Below, one piece after another: positions 1 through 10,548 of a stretch of DNA of 64,000 nt. The DNA lies in the NCBI GenBank assembly GCA_026545225.1, contig CM048846.1, positions 19,882,501 to 19,946,500 of the forward strand, in the 5' to 3' direction. The notes under the pieces are model-generated. The model did not search any database. It was given only the letters and a program-made list of their open reading frames with translations, and was not told the DNA's origin. Numbering within the stretch: the stretch's first letter is position 1; each line of letters starts with the position of its first letter. A program made the position numbers and the translations under genes. The stretch is from Cornus controversa (taxonomy: Eukaryota > Streptophyta > Magnoliopsida > Cornales > Cornaceae).

Positions 1-2360
1 TGGACATATATGAACAAAGCATATGGTTTATTCAATTTCATATTTTGCAAAGATAAAAACATCAGTGTAGAATCCATAGGTTCTCATTACATAGCACCTC
101 AACAACTAAAAATTATTATACTTTTAACCTTGTGTCTTCATTCAAAACAATGGAGTCAGAATATAAATTTCTGACAGTTTCATCAATTCATGAAAAAGAA
201 AACCCAGATGACAAATAACAGAATCAATAAATCTAACATATTCACACAAATACATATATGTAATACGTATAGCATATCTACATATGTGTGTGTAAATCTA
301 TAGGAAAACACATCATATGTCCTTAGTATTAAATTAAGAAACCCATATGAATTAATGAAACGAAAAGTAAACCCTCCACTCACCGGTAGATCTAATTGGA
401 AATATCAACTTTTGATGAAAACTTAAAGAGAATGGAGTAATAGCAGAGCATTGAAAGTATAAATTACAATTTTATACTTTTTTTAGCAAAACAAAACAAA
501 GACAAGAAACGACAAGAAAAAGAAAGTATCGGCAAACAGGGCTTCTCTCACAGGCGAGGGAAGAGAAATCCATAATCAAATTTTGAAGCAGCATTTGAGA
601 GATTGCTTTGGATAGTAGATCTACTGGCTTCCAAGAGTTAAGCACCAAATCCAACACCCATCGACACCAAATTCAACATTTGTAGAACATTCTACACCAA
701 ATTCAGAGAGGAGCAAGATGGAACTTACCTAGGCCTCCGGTGGAACAGTTGGTTGAGCTTTACAGAGCTGTGAAATGGCCAATTTGTGAGAGAAAGCATG
801 AGAGAGAGAGCATATGAGATATATTCACTCTTCTTTCAAATGGTTTACTGTAGAGACGTGGAGAGAGAACATGGAGGTAATAGTCACGGTTATGAATCCC
901 TCGCCGTCGCTGGAAGTGGAGCTGTGAGTCCTTTGGTGGTCAGAAGGATGACTCTCAAGCCGTTGAATCATATCCATCTGCAAGTATAAAGTGTTGAAAG
1001 AATTATATAGAAACAAATAGTGTGCAACTAAAACTTATTATTCAATAACATACGTGGAGCTCTTCACATCGTGGTGTGACCCATGTTCCATTCTTTCTGA
1101 AGTGTGCATGCTTCTAAAAGGTCACCATGTCGGGCTCCTAAGTTTCTAGGTCTCACTATTTCATTTAACAAAAAATAAAAAATATAAAAAAGGGACAATG
1201 AAATAACATATATGATAAAAAAAAATAACAAATTTATGCATGTAAACAATAAAGTAAACAACTGAATTCAATGAAGAAAACAATCAATTAAATAACTGAA
1301 TTTAAGGAAGTAAATGCATGTAAAAAACAAACCAGCTCATGTCGGAGTGTGACAAAGGGCTTCGAGCCAGCACAATGATTGGTCAATAGCTTTGACCTAT
1401 TTCCAATATTAATTATGTTTCTTTCTTGCATTCCAATTTAATGAATTGTTATTTACAAGTCTAAGTATCAAAATCTACAACATAAACTGAAAACCATTTC
1501 ACACTTTAAAAGCCAGATCCATGAAAATATCACATACAACATGCCAGACCTCCAATCTAACATTGTCGTAAGGACTGTGCCTCCTCTACATTATTCCTGA
1601 ATGATTTAAAGTGTTGGTGCATGTGAAACTTATGTGATTGAAACGCTTTTGCTAGACACTTTTCAAGTCCTATCCGAACGTACTATATCATACTTGTCCC
1701 GATTTTTTTTTTTATATTATAAGCATACTTGTAAAAAAAAAAAAAAAATTATATAATGAACATCATATATTAAAAAGGGTCAGTGAATGAATATTAAAAA
1801 CAATATAGAATATCAAACAAAAATTTACGTTTAATACTGTAATATGGTGGTATATCCTGTCCTTATCTGCTGGATCCATATGAGACCACAATCCACAAGT
1901 AACAGGAGCATGCTCATGGCATAATACACACACGCGTGCCCTAAACATCTTGGACGAAGGTCCAATAAGCCTCATTTTTCCCGGGAGAAAAGTAATACAA
2001 GGTTCCCGCCGCCAGCTTTTCTATATTTAGTTTATTCAAGCCAACATGACCGCCCACATCCTCTTTTGAACTATTCTCTAGGCTTATTTCAACTCATGTC
2101 TGCTCATATATTCTTAGCAGCTTCAACCCGTACTAAGATTTAAGCATCAAATCCTTTCAATAAAGTGTGAATTTTAGTTTAGTAAATTATAAATTCCATT
2201 GTCTCCTACATTTTCTAAGGATTTTAAAACTTGTCTTTGACAAAATTTTCACAGTTGCTGCATCTGCAATGGCCACTTTCACCATCGGATCAGGCATAAC
2301 AAGCCCCTATGCAGAACAATGTTCCCAGCAACCTCGAAATTCAGGAAGTTGCTTGTGTTA
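1..2360. other. AT-rich stretch without a supported gene
   Basis: I see no ORF with recognisable protein features over this stretch. One minus-strand sequence near 720-790 ends in a good 5' splice-site pattern (CCTAG|GTAAGT at about 726-735), so a spliced gene or gene remnant on the minus strand cannot be excluded. An ORF at 1763-1975 is listed separately. The rest is AT-rich intergenic-looking DNA with short homopolymer runs near 1706-1750. Confidence 0.4.
1763..1975 (-). pseudogene. Possible plant transposase-associated fragment
   Basis: A 70-aa minus-strand ORF contains the run HEHAPVTCGLWSHMDPADKD, followed by RIYHHIT. This resembles the segment with a 'HAPI..W..I....K..IY' pattern found in large plant proteins linked to CACTA-type transposons (Transposase_24-like). 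The match rests on about 30 residues recalled by eye. The remaining C-terminal residues are low complexity. It has no neighbouring transposase domain and no CACTA ends flank it closely. It could equally be a chance ORF. Confidence 0.2.
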
Positions 2361-2372
2361 AATGGGTATGAG

Positions 2373-2862
2373 ATGAGAAATATTAGATCAGAATTCCCCC
2401 CTTTGGACCAAATCCCCTCCCAAAAATACAGAGAAGAAACCCTAATTAAGCAGACATTCCAAAATTTAAAGAAACATTATGGATACTCTGGTAATGAAGA
2501 TACAAGGCGCTAGATGGAAATTGTCTGTGCTTGAAATTGCTTCCAAAACAATACCAAAATCAAATTTGAATCGCTCCTTTACGAAGTTGAATAGCCAATG
2601 TTCAAGATCAGATTAGATATGAGAAATATTAGATCAAAACCCCCATTTGGACCAAATACCCTCCCAAAAACACAAAGAAGAAATCCTTTTTAAGCAGAAA
2701 TTCCAAAATTTAAATAAATATTCTGGATACCAACCTTCTAATGAAGATTCAATTCGCTCGATGAAAGTTGATTGTGCTTTTGTAATCGCTTCAAAAATAA
2801 TCCCAAGATTGCCTTTGAATCGCTCATTTACGAAGTCGAATAGCCAGTATTCAAGAACACGT
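2373..2862. repeat. Direct tandem duplication, ~246-bp unit, two copies
   Basis: Copy one (2373-2618) and copy two (2619-about 2862) both start with ATGAGAAATATTAGATCA. They share GGACCAAAT-CCCTCCCAAAAA, AATTTAAA-AAA and TTGAATCGCTC-TTTACGAAGT in the same order. They have diverged by scattered substitutions and small indels, so the duplication is not recent. The plus strand of copy two is open as a 96-aa frame (2647-2937) with no recognised domain. The minus strand has a short ATG frame starting near 2821. A former exon or 5' UTR is possible, but nothing proves it. Confidence 0.75.
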
Positions 2863-2965
2863 AAAATGGAAAAATGGACTTCAAGGGTTAGGGTTTTGCC
2901 AGTGACGTTGACGCAGAGAAAGTTGATAAGGAGTTAGTGGGAAGATGAAAGGGTTATTAAACCCG

Positions 2966-2977
2966 AACGACGTCGTT
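2966..2977. promoter_or_regulatory. Perfect 12-bp ACGT-core palindrome
   Basis: AACGACGTCGTT is a perfect palindrome with a GACGTC core, the kind of site bound by plant bZIP factors and common near plant transcription starts. It sits just to the right of the tandem duplication, and pyrimidine-rich minus-strand sequence with several CCCTAA motifs runs leftward from it. This could be a promoter for a lost or unrecognised minus-strand gene. Confidence 0.3.
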
Positions 2978-3814
2978 TCTCTTTCATAAAGCACAAACGG
3001 GGTCGTATGTAATCGTTAAGTAAGGCGCTAATAGTTTTGTTGGGGGCGGGAATTTTTTCTTTCTCTCGGACAAAATTAAATTTGTAGCAAATATTTAATT
3101 TAAAATAATAAACTTTTTCATGTAACTATTTTTTTCTAACTAAATGAATTTGTGTATCTATATTATAATCATAGACCAATCAACAAATTACGAAGTATTT
3201 TTAAATTCTAAATCCAATGTTAAAAATTTCTCACCTAATTAAGAGATCCTTATAAAAGTTATTCTCCAATTCATATAATTCACCAATTGTCGAAAGAACA
3301 CGCTTTCGAACTAAGAAGAATGCTCCTCAATTAGTTAATTAATTCATCGGCTTGTGTTAGTACTTTTGAGAAATTTTTATACAAATAATTTTTTACACCA
3401 TCTTCGACAGAAGAGTTAGGATTCTAATCTTGTGTTAGGATCCACGGGCCAAAGGACAATCTAGTTTCTATCTTTTTTGTTAGTTACTTCTCTTTGTGTT
3501 ATTCATTCTATTAGATTGAATGTACTTATTCAATCTAATAAGTAGCTTGTATCTGAATTGAAAAATTCTATGACTCTAATTTTTAGTATTTTCTTATTTA
3601 TTACAAAAAATTTTTTTATGTGGAAAAAGCCCGTATCACCGGTCAGTCATACTACCGTGAATTTATTCTGGAGCAATATATACACCACGGGAGAAGGTCA
3701 TGCTCAAAGTGAGGAAATGCTTTTTTTAAAATATGCTTCCAAGAATTGATTGTGAAGACGGGGTGGAGCCTGTAGCTCAAAGAATTAGAGCTAATTAATT
3801 AAATAAATTGATTA

Positions 3815-3860
<46 letters not shown>
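3815..3860. repeat. (TA)n microsatellite
   Basis: About 20 uninterrupted TA units. Similar (TA)n runs occur at 4984-5007, 6378-6432, 12885-12911, 23218-23256, 34005-34030, 35655-35681, 42287-42325 and around 59625-59650. They account for many false Tyr-Ile repeat frames. Confidence 0.9.
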
Positions 3861-3867
<7 letters not shown>

Positions 3868-5626
3868 AAACAATTAACATCTTTGTACTAATTCTAACTT
3901 TAAGTAATTATCATATGAAGTAATTCCTATTAAAATCATCTTCAATATATTACTTGAATCTAGTGAGTAGTCCAATTCGGTAAACAATTTCATGATATGT
4001 ATTTATATGTACACGTGCATATATATAAGGGATGAAAAAAAACACATAAAAAACAAATCAGTTTACCTTTAAAATAGTGGTTAAATTGGCTTATTACAAT
4101 ATCAAGCGTTTTGGCTACTATAGATATCGATATTTTGAAAATATATCATGTGATAATGACAAAATCGCGACGAAACGAGGCCTTTAGTGACAAAATAATT
4201 TGTTGCAAAAGTTCAGGTTTTCATTACTATAAGTTTTCTAGTCACGAAACACATTTCATTGCTATATGTTAAAGTTAAAGTCATTCTTATAAAACTTTTT
4301 TTCTTAGAGATCAAGTGAGAGTTGGATCTCATACAGAATAAGAATTCAAAGTCCTCGTTGAAGCAGGAGATGACATTGGACTGGTGCAACTTATCTCTAG
4401 ATTAAGTTCCATTGGTGCATGCCCATCTTAGACCAAGCAAGTGTGTTATATATATATGTTACAAATTTAATTAATTTAGAATAAAATCATGTTGGATCAC
4501 TGCATGCATAGGTTCCACCAGTGCAAGTGCATTCTGGTTCAATTTTGATTTAAACTAGTAACGCCATAGACAGGTGCAAGTGTGCACTATTCAATTAGCT
4601 TCGAACACTTGGTCAAATTCTCAACTCTTGCACATTTTGACACTTCAAAATATATAGAACCTATGCATGCAGTGATCTCTAATGGGGAGGGTAAAGAAGT
4701 GCTAGCTCCACATTTCAAAAAAGAAAAGAAGAAATGCTTATCATCTTTGCCTATATAACCTAAACAGATGCTGAAATTGCATGCTAAATGTGGCCTAAAA
4801 CAAATCCCAAAATAGCAATTGATTTTATGGCAATATATATATATATATGCTCTTTCTAAGATTTATAGTAAAAAATTGAGAGATTAAAGTGTAACTTTTA
4901 GGGTGATAGATATACCCAAAAAGAACCGTCCGAGATAAGATAAGATAAGAGGAATAATGGAAGGAAGATTGGGGCGCCGCGTGGCATATATATATATATA
5001 TATATATCCATGAATGCCTTGACATATATGATGCTCTATCAGAAGATAACCTTGCTCGAACCATTTCAGCTCGTACATTTGTTGGAATCACTTGATTTTA
5101 TTTATATTCAACTTAATTTGATAAAGAATCTTTACTTTGAACATGTCTAAAAGGAATAATATAATCATAAGTGACTTTCACTATATATATATATTTGTCC
5201 TCTTCTAAAGTATCATATACGTCCAGGCATAAACATTCAAGTAGAATATCTAACTTTCCAAACATACTGGTTTTTCACTACCCTTTGTTTTTGGATTGGT
5301 ACGATAAAATCTAGCTACTGAATGACTTTCTGATAATTATTCAAGACAAGATAAAGAGGAATAAAGGAAAAGCATTGTATTGGGTGGCTTCGAATTCAAT
5401 AAATGGCTATCAAACTCAGGTATCATAACCATGAGATTCTCACTTTCTGTGTGGGAAAAATATTCATTAACTCTTTACTTTTTTTTTTATAATAATAATA
5501 AAAAAAATTCTTTACTTTTTTTTTTTTGATAATAATAAAATTTTAAAGTAGACGGTTGTTAACTGATGGATTGCAGTAAGGTACTCGGAAGATCCAATAC
5601 TTTCCTCGACTATGTCTTCTGATGGA

Positions 5627-5705
5627 TATAAATAGATGACACTCAAACTCCATTTTCCTTAATTCACAAATAAAGCCATTTGAGAGAGAGAGAGAGAGAG
5701 AGAGA
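5627..5705 (+). promoter_or_regulatory. TATA box and GA-rich leader of first cystatin-like gene
   Basis: TATAAATAG at 5627-5635 lies about 70 bp before the ATG, a normal distance for a plant core promoter with a short 5' UTR. The leader ends in an uninterrupted (GA)n run (5682-5705) directly against the ATG. The second paralogue has the same arrangement (TATAAATAG at 42501-42509 and an interrupted GA run), so promoter and leader were copied with the gene and kept. Confidence 0.75.
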
Positions 5706-6372
5706 ATGGCAGTAATAGCCCCCGACGACTTCCTCCGGTTGATGAAAGATGATGGGAATCTACAAGCGATTAACACGGGTGGTGATGGGAATCCATTAGA
5801 GCATAATATGGGAGGTACTGATGGAAGTCCGCAAGGGTTTAATATGGGAAGAAATGGGAAGCCACTGGCGTTTAAAATGGCAGGTGATGCGAATCCGCTA
5901 GCGTCTAATTATATGGGATGTAATGCCAATGGGAAGCTAATGGCGTTTAATATTGGAGCTGGCACTGATGATGATGGGAAACTGCTAGCGTTTCGAATGG
6001 TATGTGATGCGAAGATGGTGGCGATTCAAAAGGGAGATGATGGGAAGCCGGTGGCACTCCAAGTAGGAGGACAGAAGGCTGCAGTTAACCAGACTGTGCC
6101 AATTGATCACTTGTGTTACCCAAAAGGCATTGAGATGGGAGAGTGGGCTCTGCTCCTCCACAACAAACGTGGAAGAACCAACTTACAATTCCTTGGCATT
6201 GAGGGTGGCTGGAAAGGACAAGTCCTTACTGGGATGCTTTATTGGCTTGCCCTCACCGTCAAAGACAAAGACAAAGACAAAGACGACAACAACCAAATCA
6301 AGATTTATGAGGCAGCTGTTGTGGACAGGCCTGGTCGGAATGTCAGGGTCCTCCTTCGCTTCCAACTTCTTT

Positions 6373-6374
<2 letters not shown>
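5706..6374 (+). CDS. Cystatin-like protein with N-terminal peptide repeats (paralogue 1)
   Basis: Intact single-exon ORF of 222 aa, preceded by a TATA box and starting right after a GA-rich leader. Residues about 25-120 are degenerate tandem units of 11-15 aa of the form GDG-N/K-PLAFxM (NPLEHNM, SPQGFNM, KPLAFKM, NPLASNYM, KLMAFNI, KLLAFRM). Residues about 136-222 follow the plant cystatin layout: a helix with MGEWALLLHN in the place of the LARFAV-type motif, LQF, then QVLTG at the QxVxG inhibitory loop, YWLALTVKD, YEAAVV and a final LLRFQLL strand. Known phytocystatins inhibit papain-like cysteine proteases. Here the loop is not canonical (V to L), and the PW of the second hairpin reads PG, so inhibition is doubtful. 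No signal peptide is evident. Assignment of the fold is inference from motif order; the ORF itself is clear. Confidence 0.72.
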
Positions 6375-6421
<47 letters not shown>

Positions 6422-6479
6422 ATATATATATATGTAATATTAAATAAACGGACCTGTTGCATAAAACCAAATATATGGA

Positions 6480-7242
6480 ATCCAACATTCAGTAGTCAAC
6501 ACAACAAACTAATTAACACTCTCGTATAAAAGTATTAATTTCTTTTGATCATTAAAAGAAATAAACTGAGAAAAGTTAATTGGTTCTCTCTTCCAAAAAG
6601 CTCTCAAATTTTCAATTGAAGTTCTTTTCTCTTAATTAAGATCACAACTGAGTATTTATAAAAAAGAGTCATTGTTTTCGTGACGAAAGAAAGAGTCTTC
6701 TAAAAATATTGGAGGATATTTCTTAGAGATCAATTGAGTATTTATAAAAGAAAAAAAAAATTCATTGTTTTTGTGACACACACAGTTTTTTAAAAACGTT
6801 GGAAGATAATTCTTAGAGATCAAGTGAAGTAGGAGATGTTGGACTGGTACAACTTCTCTCTAGATTAAGTTCCATTGGTGCATGCCCATGTTATACGTAC
6901 TGTGCAAGTGTGCTCTGTTCCAAATTTAATTTAGAATAGAATCAGTTGGATCACTACGTGCAGCAAGTGCATTCGGGTTCAATTTTTTAAAAAAACCAGT
7001 AATGTCATAGACCAATACAACACGAAGTTGGACCGGTGCAAGTGTGCACTGTTCAAGCTTCGAACACTTGGCCAAATTCTCAAGTCTTGCACATTTTGAC
7101 ACTTGAAAATATATGCAAGTCCTCACACCACTAATTTACCTGTACTTGAGAGTGTGTGTTCTCAATTGATGATTCTTCAATTCGATGAGCTCGAACCTTG
7201 GGTCACGTAGACTTTGAAGTTCTCAATACAAAAACTCACCAG
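6480..7242. repeat. Segmental duplication copy B, first part (no gene)
   Basis: This part matches copy C from about 39260 to 39895: both have the ACACAACAAACTAAT stretch, AAATAAACTGAGAA, the TCTCAAATTTTCAATTGAA block, TCTTAGAGATCAAG, and the run ending in CACGTA-ACTTTGAAG and CAAAAACTC. It also matches copy A from about 4300. Homology stops at about 7242, where a LINE relic begins, and resumes at about 9140-9330 (CATAATTGTTTCCAAACTCAATGTG and ATAGCAATCGATTTTATGGCAG). No cystatin-like gene follows the resumed part. Confidence 0.7.
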
Positions 7243-7341
7243 GCAAGTATTGTATTAAAAGCAAAGTGTTTGTACAAAAGCGAAGGCGAAAGCCGGTAAG
7301 GAGACATAATGCCCAACAGAACAACTATTGAGAAGGAGGAG

Positions 7342-7590
7342 TGTAATACCCCGCTCCAACACATGGTATGATATTGTCCGCTTTGGGCCTGAGCCCGCAC
7401 GGTTTTGCTCTTGGGTTTACCCCAAAAGGCCTCATACCATTTGAAGAGAACATACTACATATAAGCACATCCCCTTTTCCACACCCAGGCGATGTGGGAT
7501 TGAGCACCCTGTACCCTGTCAGTGTGGTAGCTCAGCCCAGTGTCTGTCTTTGCACCCGCCCACTCACACCCGTCCACAAGGGTTACTACA
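7342..7590 (-). repeat. TRIM 3' LTR (minus orientation)
   Basis: 249 bp with TG...CA ends, identical by eye to the LTR at 7754-8002 and closely similar to the solo LTR at 19051-19300. Confidence 0.9.
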
Positions 7591-7753
7591 ATCCACCCCC
7601 CTACGAGGCCCGACGCCCTCATCGGCACACTTACTTCCGGCACACTTACTTCCGGCTGGGTTCAGGCTCTGATACCAATTGTAATACCCCGCTCCAACAC
7701 ATGGTATGATATTGTCCGCTTACTTCCGGCTGGGTTCAGGCTCTGATACCAAT

Positions 7754-8002
7754 TGTAATACCCCGCTCCAACACATGGTATGATATTGTCCGCTTTGGGC
7801 CTGAGCCCGCACGGTTTTGCTCTTGGGTTTACCCCAAAAGGCCTCATACCATTTGAAGAGAACATACTACATATAAGCACATCCCCTTTTCCACACCCAG
7901 GCGATGTGGGATTGAGCACCCTGTACCCTGTCAGTGTGGTAGCTCAGCCCAGTGTCTGTCTTTGCACCCGCCCACTCACACCCGTCCACAAGGGTTACTA
8001 CA
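7754..8002 (-). repeat. TRIM 5' LTR (minus orientation)
   Basis: 249 bp with TG...CA ends. The initiator-Met primer-binding site follows directly (7751-7740 on the minus strand). Confidence 0.9.
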
Positions 8003-9467
8003 AGGAGGTTGTAAGCTAATCAAGTGGTTTTCTTGGAGGACGAATTGCAGAACTTGGAAGAGACCATAAATCTGCAAACAACCTACTGCTTCTGCAATTC
8101 TTCATAGAGAAACTGCAGGGTCTGAGTCGAATAAGACTGTGGATGGCCTTGATGAGTCCTTGTGGTGTGGATCTCTGGTTTTTGAAGTTTCAACTGTTCT
8201 CTCTTTCCATATTCTATAAACACAACCTGCAAGTGCTAATTTTTGCGAGAGAAAGACTTTCCAGTCATTCCATGCATTGGAGAGCCATGTGATTAGGTCT
8301 TTCCAACTAATGATGTCAGGTGGAATGGTGAGATTACAGAAGGCTGTGAAATGGTTCCATATTTGTAAGGTGAAGGGACATTAGAAGAAGAGGTGGTTGT
8401 GGCTCTCTTCTGCAGTGAGAAAACATTGGGGATGTGTAATGTTGCTAAAGAGGGGCTATCAAGGGTTGCAAGCTTTTCTTGGACTGCCATCCATAAGATG
8501 AAGTTAGGGTGAACCAGACAATGTTGTTCCATGTGATGTCAGGTTGTGGATTAGAGATTGCAAACAGAGTATGGGATAGGAAAATTTTGTGGGATGGGGA
8601 TGGCTTCCATATGACAGTGTTAGTATCATTTGTGTTGAAAGTGGGGAAGTTTAAATCATCTCTAAGTTCAGGTATGAGCCGAGATAGTCTTGGAGGGGTT
8701 AACCATTGATTGTTCTATATGAGTGAGCTCGCAGTGTTGTATTTACCAGTTAAGGGGGGCTAATCGATGCCAATTATCAAACCAGATTGATGTGTTCTCA
8801 ACATTGCCCAATTTATGAGAGAGCAAGGGCCTCAAAGGGATGTTTCTGACCCATTTGCTGCAAAGATTGTTGGGATGTTTAAATAGGCTCCACATGTGCT
8901 TCTTCATAATGAACCTGTTCATAAGTGCAGGTTTGGTAGAACGAGCCCCTTTTTGTCTTTGGAAGGCACATTTTTACCCAAGAGACTCTAAAAACTTTTC
9001 TTTCTACATTCAGTACCAGCACTTGACTATAAAAATTGTCAAACGATAAATGTAATTTTCACTAAGATACTCTTTGGTAAGACGAAGGAGTCCATCCAAT
9101 ACAATTGGAAGCTGTCTAGCAATCTCATTTGCTGGGAAGCAACCGACGCAATGTCGTCATCGTTGCACATAATTGTTTCCAAACTCAATGTGAAAGGTAA
9201 AAAGCTCCACGTTTAAATAATAAAAAAAGAGAGAGAAATCCCAAAATAGCAATCGATTTTATGGCAGCTGTACTCTAAACTCCAAGTTGAAGAAAATCTG
9301 CCAAATGTGAATTCATGTCAACCTGTTCAATCTGATAGAATTCTATAAATTTACTCTCCGCGTAACAAATAATATATAGACAACTGTCTTTAGCTCACAC
9401 AAGCAACATACGTGATCGCATGAGCACGTTTTCCCTACTCCTATGTTCCTATTATCGTATTAACAGT

Positions 9468-9499
<32 letters not shown>

Positions 9500-10162
9500 G
9501 TTTGACCAATTGTGCTGGCTGTTGATCGACTTCTTCTAGTCAAACCTTACTCGTACTTGCTGATAAGAGTATAGAATTAGGTGGGCCTATTTGGCGCTCC
9601 ATTGATTATCCCAGCAAAAATATACAGACAAAGTCAAATAAGTTCGATCTTGTACCCATGACAACTGACATCCGACCCCAATTCTCTCTCATGTCCCTCT
9701 TATCTTCTCTCTCCCAAAGATTAGTATCTTTGGAACTGTTAAATTATATATATTTTTATATTTCTAACATGAACTTTTATCCTTTAAGCTCTTCTCCTCT
9801 TTTTATCTTGCAATTTCAAATTTGTTTTGTTTGGGACACTAATGCCGCGGTGAAGCAGAACATATTGTCCAAATTTATATAATCATTTGGACTGTTAGAA
9901 GTCCAATAGGTGGAACTAACACAATTTTTGGTGCAATTTTGAGAAGTCCATTTCAATTTGTTTAGACTCACTTTTTATTAAAAGTGACCAATTGATCAAT
10001 GTTCACCAACTATATATGTTTCACTAGCTTGTGATACGTCTCTTTTCTCAACCAAATTCTATCGTGTGTACTCGTATTCTCGATTTTCAGTGTTGTGAAA
10101 AGATGATCAATCAATTTATTTATTTATTAGAAGTCATAATTGTTCTGATTTTTTGTAGTTAT

Positions 10163-10528
10163 TGATAGAGTATTTGACTCCAATTGTGAAACGTACAAAG
10201 TGGAGGTTAAGTTCAAGGTGACATGGATAAGAAGTCTACTTTGACCAGGACTTCTCTATCTCCAAATGAGTCTGGGGAACTGAAGAGTCAGTCTCCTACT
10301 AGGTTACAGTCCGACTTCACCGCTATAAATATAGAGACGGTCCATATACCAGGTACGTAATTAATACCCTCAAAAGTGCCTTTATAGTTTAAGAAAGCCC
10401 TTCCGATTTTTGACTTAATCGTCGGAGCATAGTAGGCCGGCACTACGCCGGTGCTCTTTCGACTATCTTTTTTTGTCTTTTTTACAGGTTGACGTTTGAC
10501 CAGCTCAGGGTGAATTTATGCTTCATCA
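10163..10528 (+). repeat. 5' LTR of non-autonomous element
   Basis: 366 bp, TGATAGAG...CTTCATCA. TATAAATA at 10324-10331 is a likely core promoter. It is followed by GT and then the TGGCGCC primer-binding site. Confidence 0.92.
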
Positions 10529-10548
10529 GTTGGCGCCGTCTGTGGGAA

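Larger units (their letters stand above)
3230..6470. repeat. Segmental duplication copy A (carries first cystatin-like gene)
   Basis: This block matches copy C in long colinear stretches: 3238-3760 with 32020-32520, 3900-4230 with 32680-33610 (minus an insertion), 4300-4800 with 39460-40190, 4900-5100 with 40570-40760, 5320-5470 with 41310-41440, and the promoter plus gene with 42480-43630. Identity is moderate and includes many small indels. Copy A is the most compact and least interrupted version. A third, gene-less relative (copy B) begins immediately after it. Confidence 0.8.
7342..8002 (-). mobile_element. Complete TRIM (miniature LTR retrotransposon)
   Basis: Two 249-bp LTRs (7342-7590 and 7754-8002) look identical by eye. 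They begin TGTAGTAACCC and end GGGGTATTACA in minus orientation. A primer-binding site complementary to initiator tRNA-Met (TGGTATCAGAGC, minus strand, 7751-7740) lies 2 bp inside the 5' LTR, and a polypurine tract (minus strand of 7591-7601) abuts the 3' LTR. The 5-bp target duplication AGGAG is present at 7337-7341 and 8003-8007. The interior is only about 160 bp, has no ORF, and contains a 74-bp partial duplication of the LTR edge plus PBS (7680-7753). It is non-autonomous by necessity. Confidence 0.92.
7243..9110 (-). mobile_element. LINE (L1-type non-LTR retrotransposon) 3' relic
   Basis: The minus strand encodes broken pieces of the C-terminal part of a plant LINE polyprotein. Around 8750-8920 it reads MNRFIMKKHMWSLFKHP and later SIWFDNWH, typical of the region between reverse transcriptase and the terminal zinc domain. 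At 8293-8532 it reads HPNFILWMAVQEKLAT, typical of the zf-RVT domain. Stops and frameshifts separate the pieces. The 3' end on the minus strand (about 7340-7243) has TTTTGTACAAACACTTTGCTTTTAATACAA-like sequence, as in LINE 3' UTRs. The relic interrupts duplication copy B and was itself hit by a TRIM. Confidence 0.7.

Noticed and set aside
5625-5776. Minus-strand ORF 5543-5776
   Set aside because: Overlaps the promoter, GA leader and start of the first cystatin-like gene; composition is driven by (GA)n.
6103-6447. 114-aa plus frame ending in Tyr-Ile repeats
   Set aside because: Shifted frame of the first cystatin-like gene running into (TA)n.
7368-8019. Repeated 60-113 aa frames on both strands
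   Set aside because: They lie in the TRIM LTRs, which are noncoding; the same frames recur in the solo LTR at 19051.
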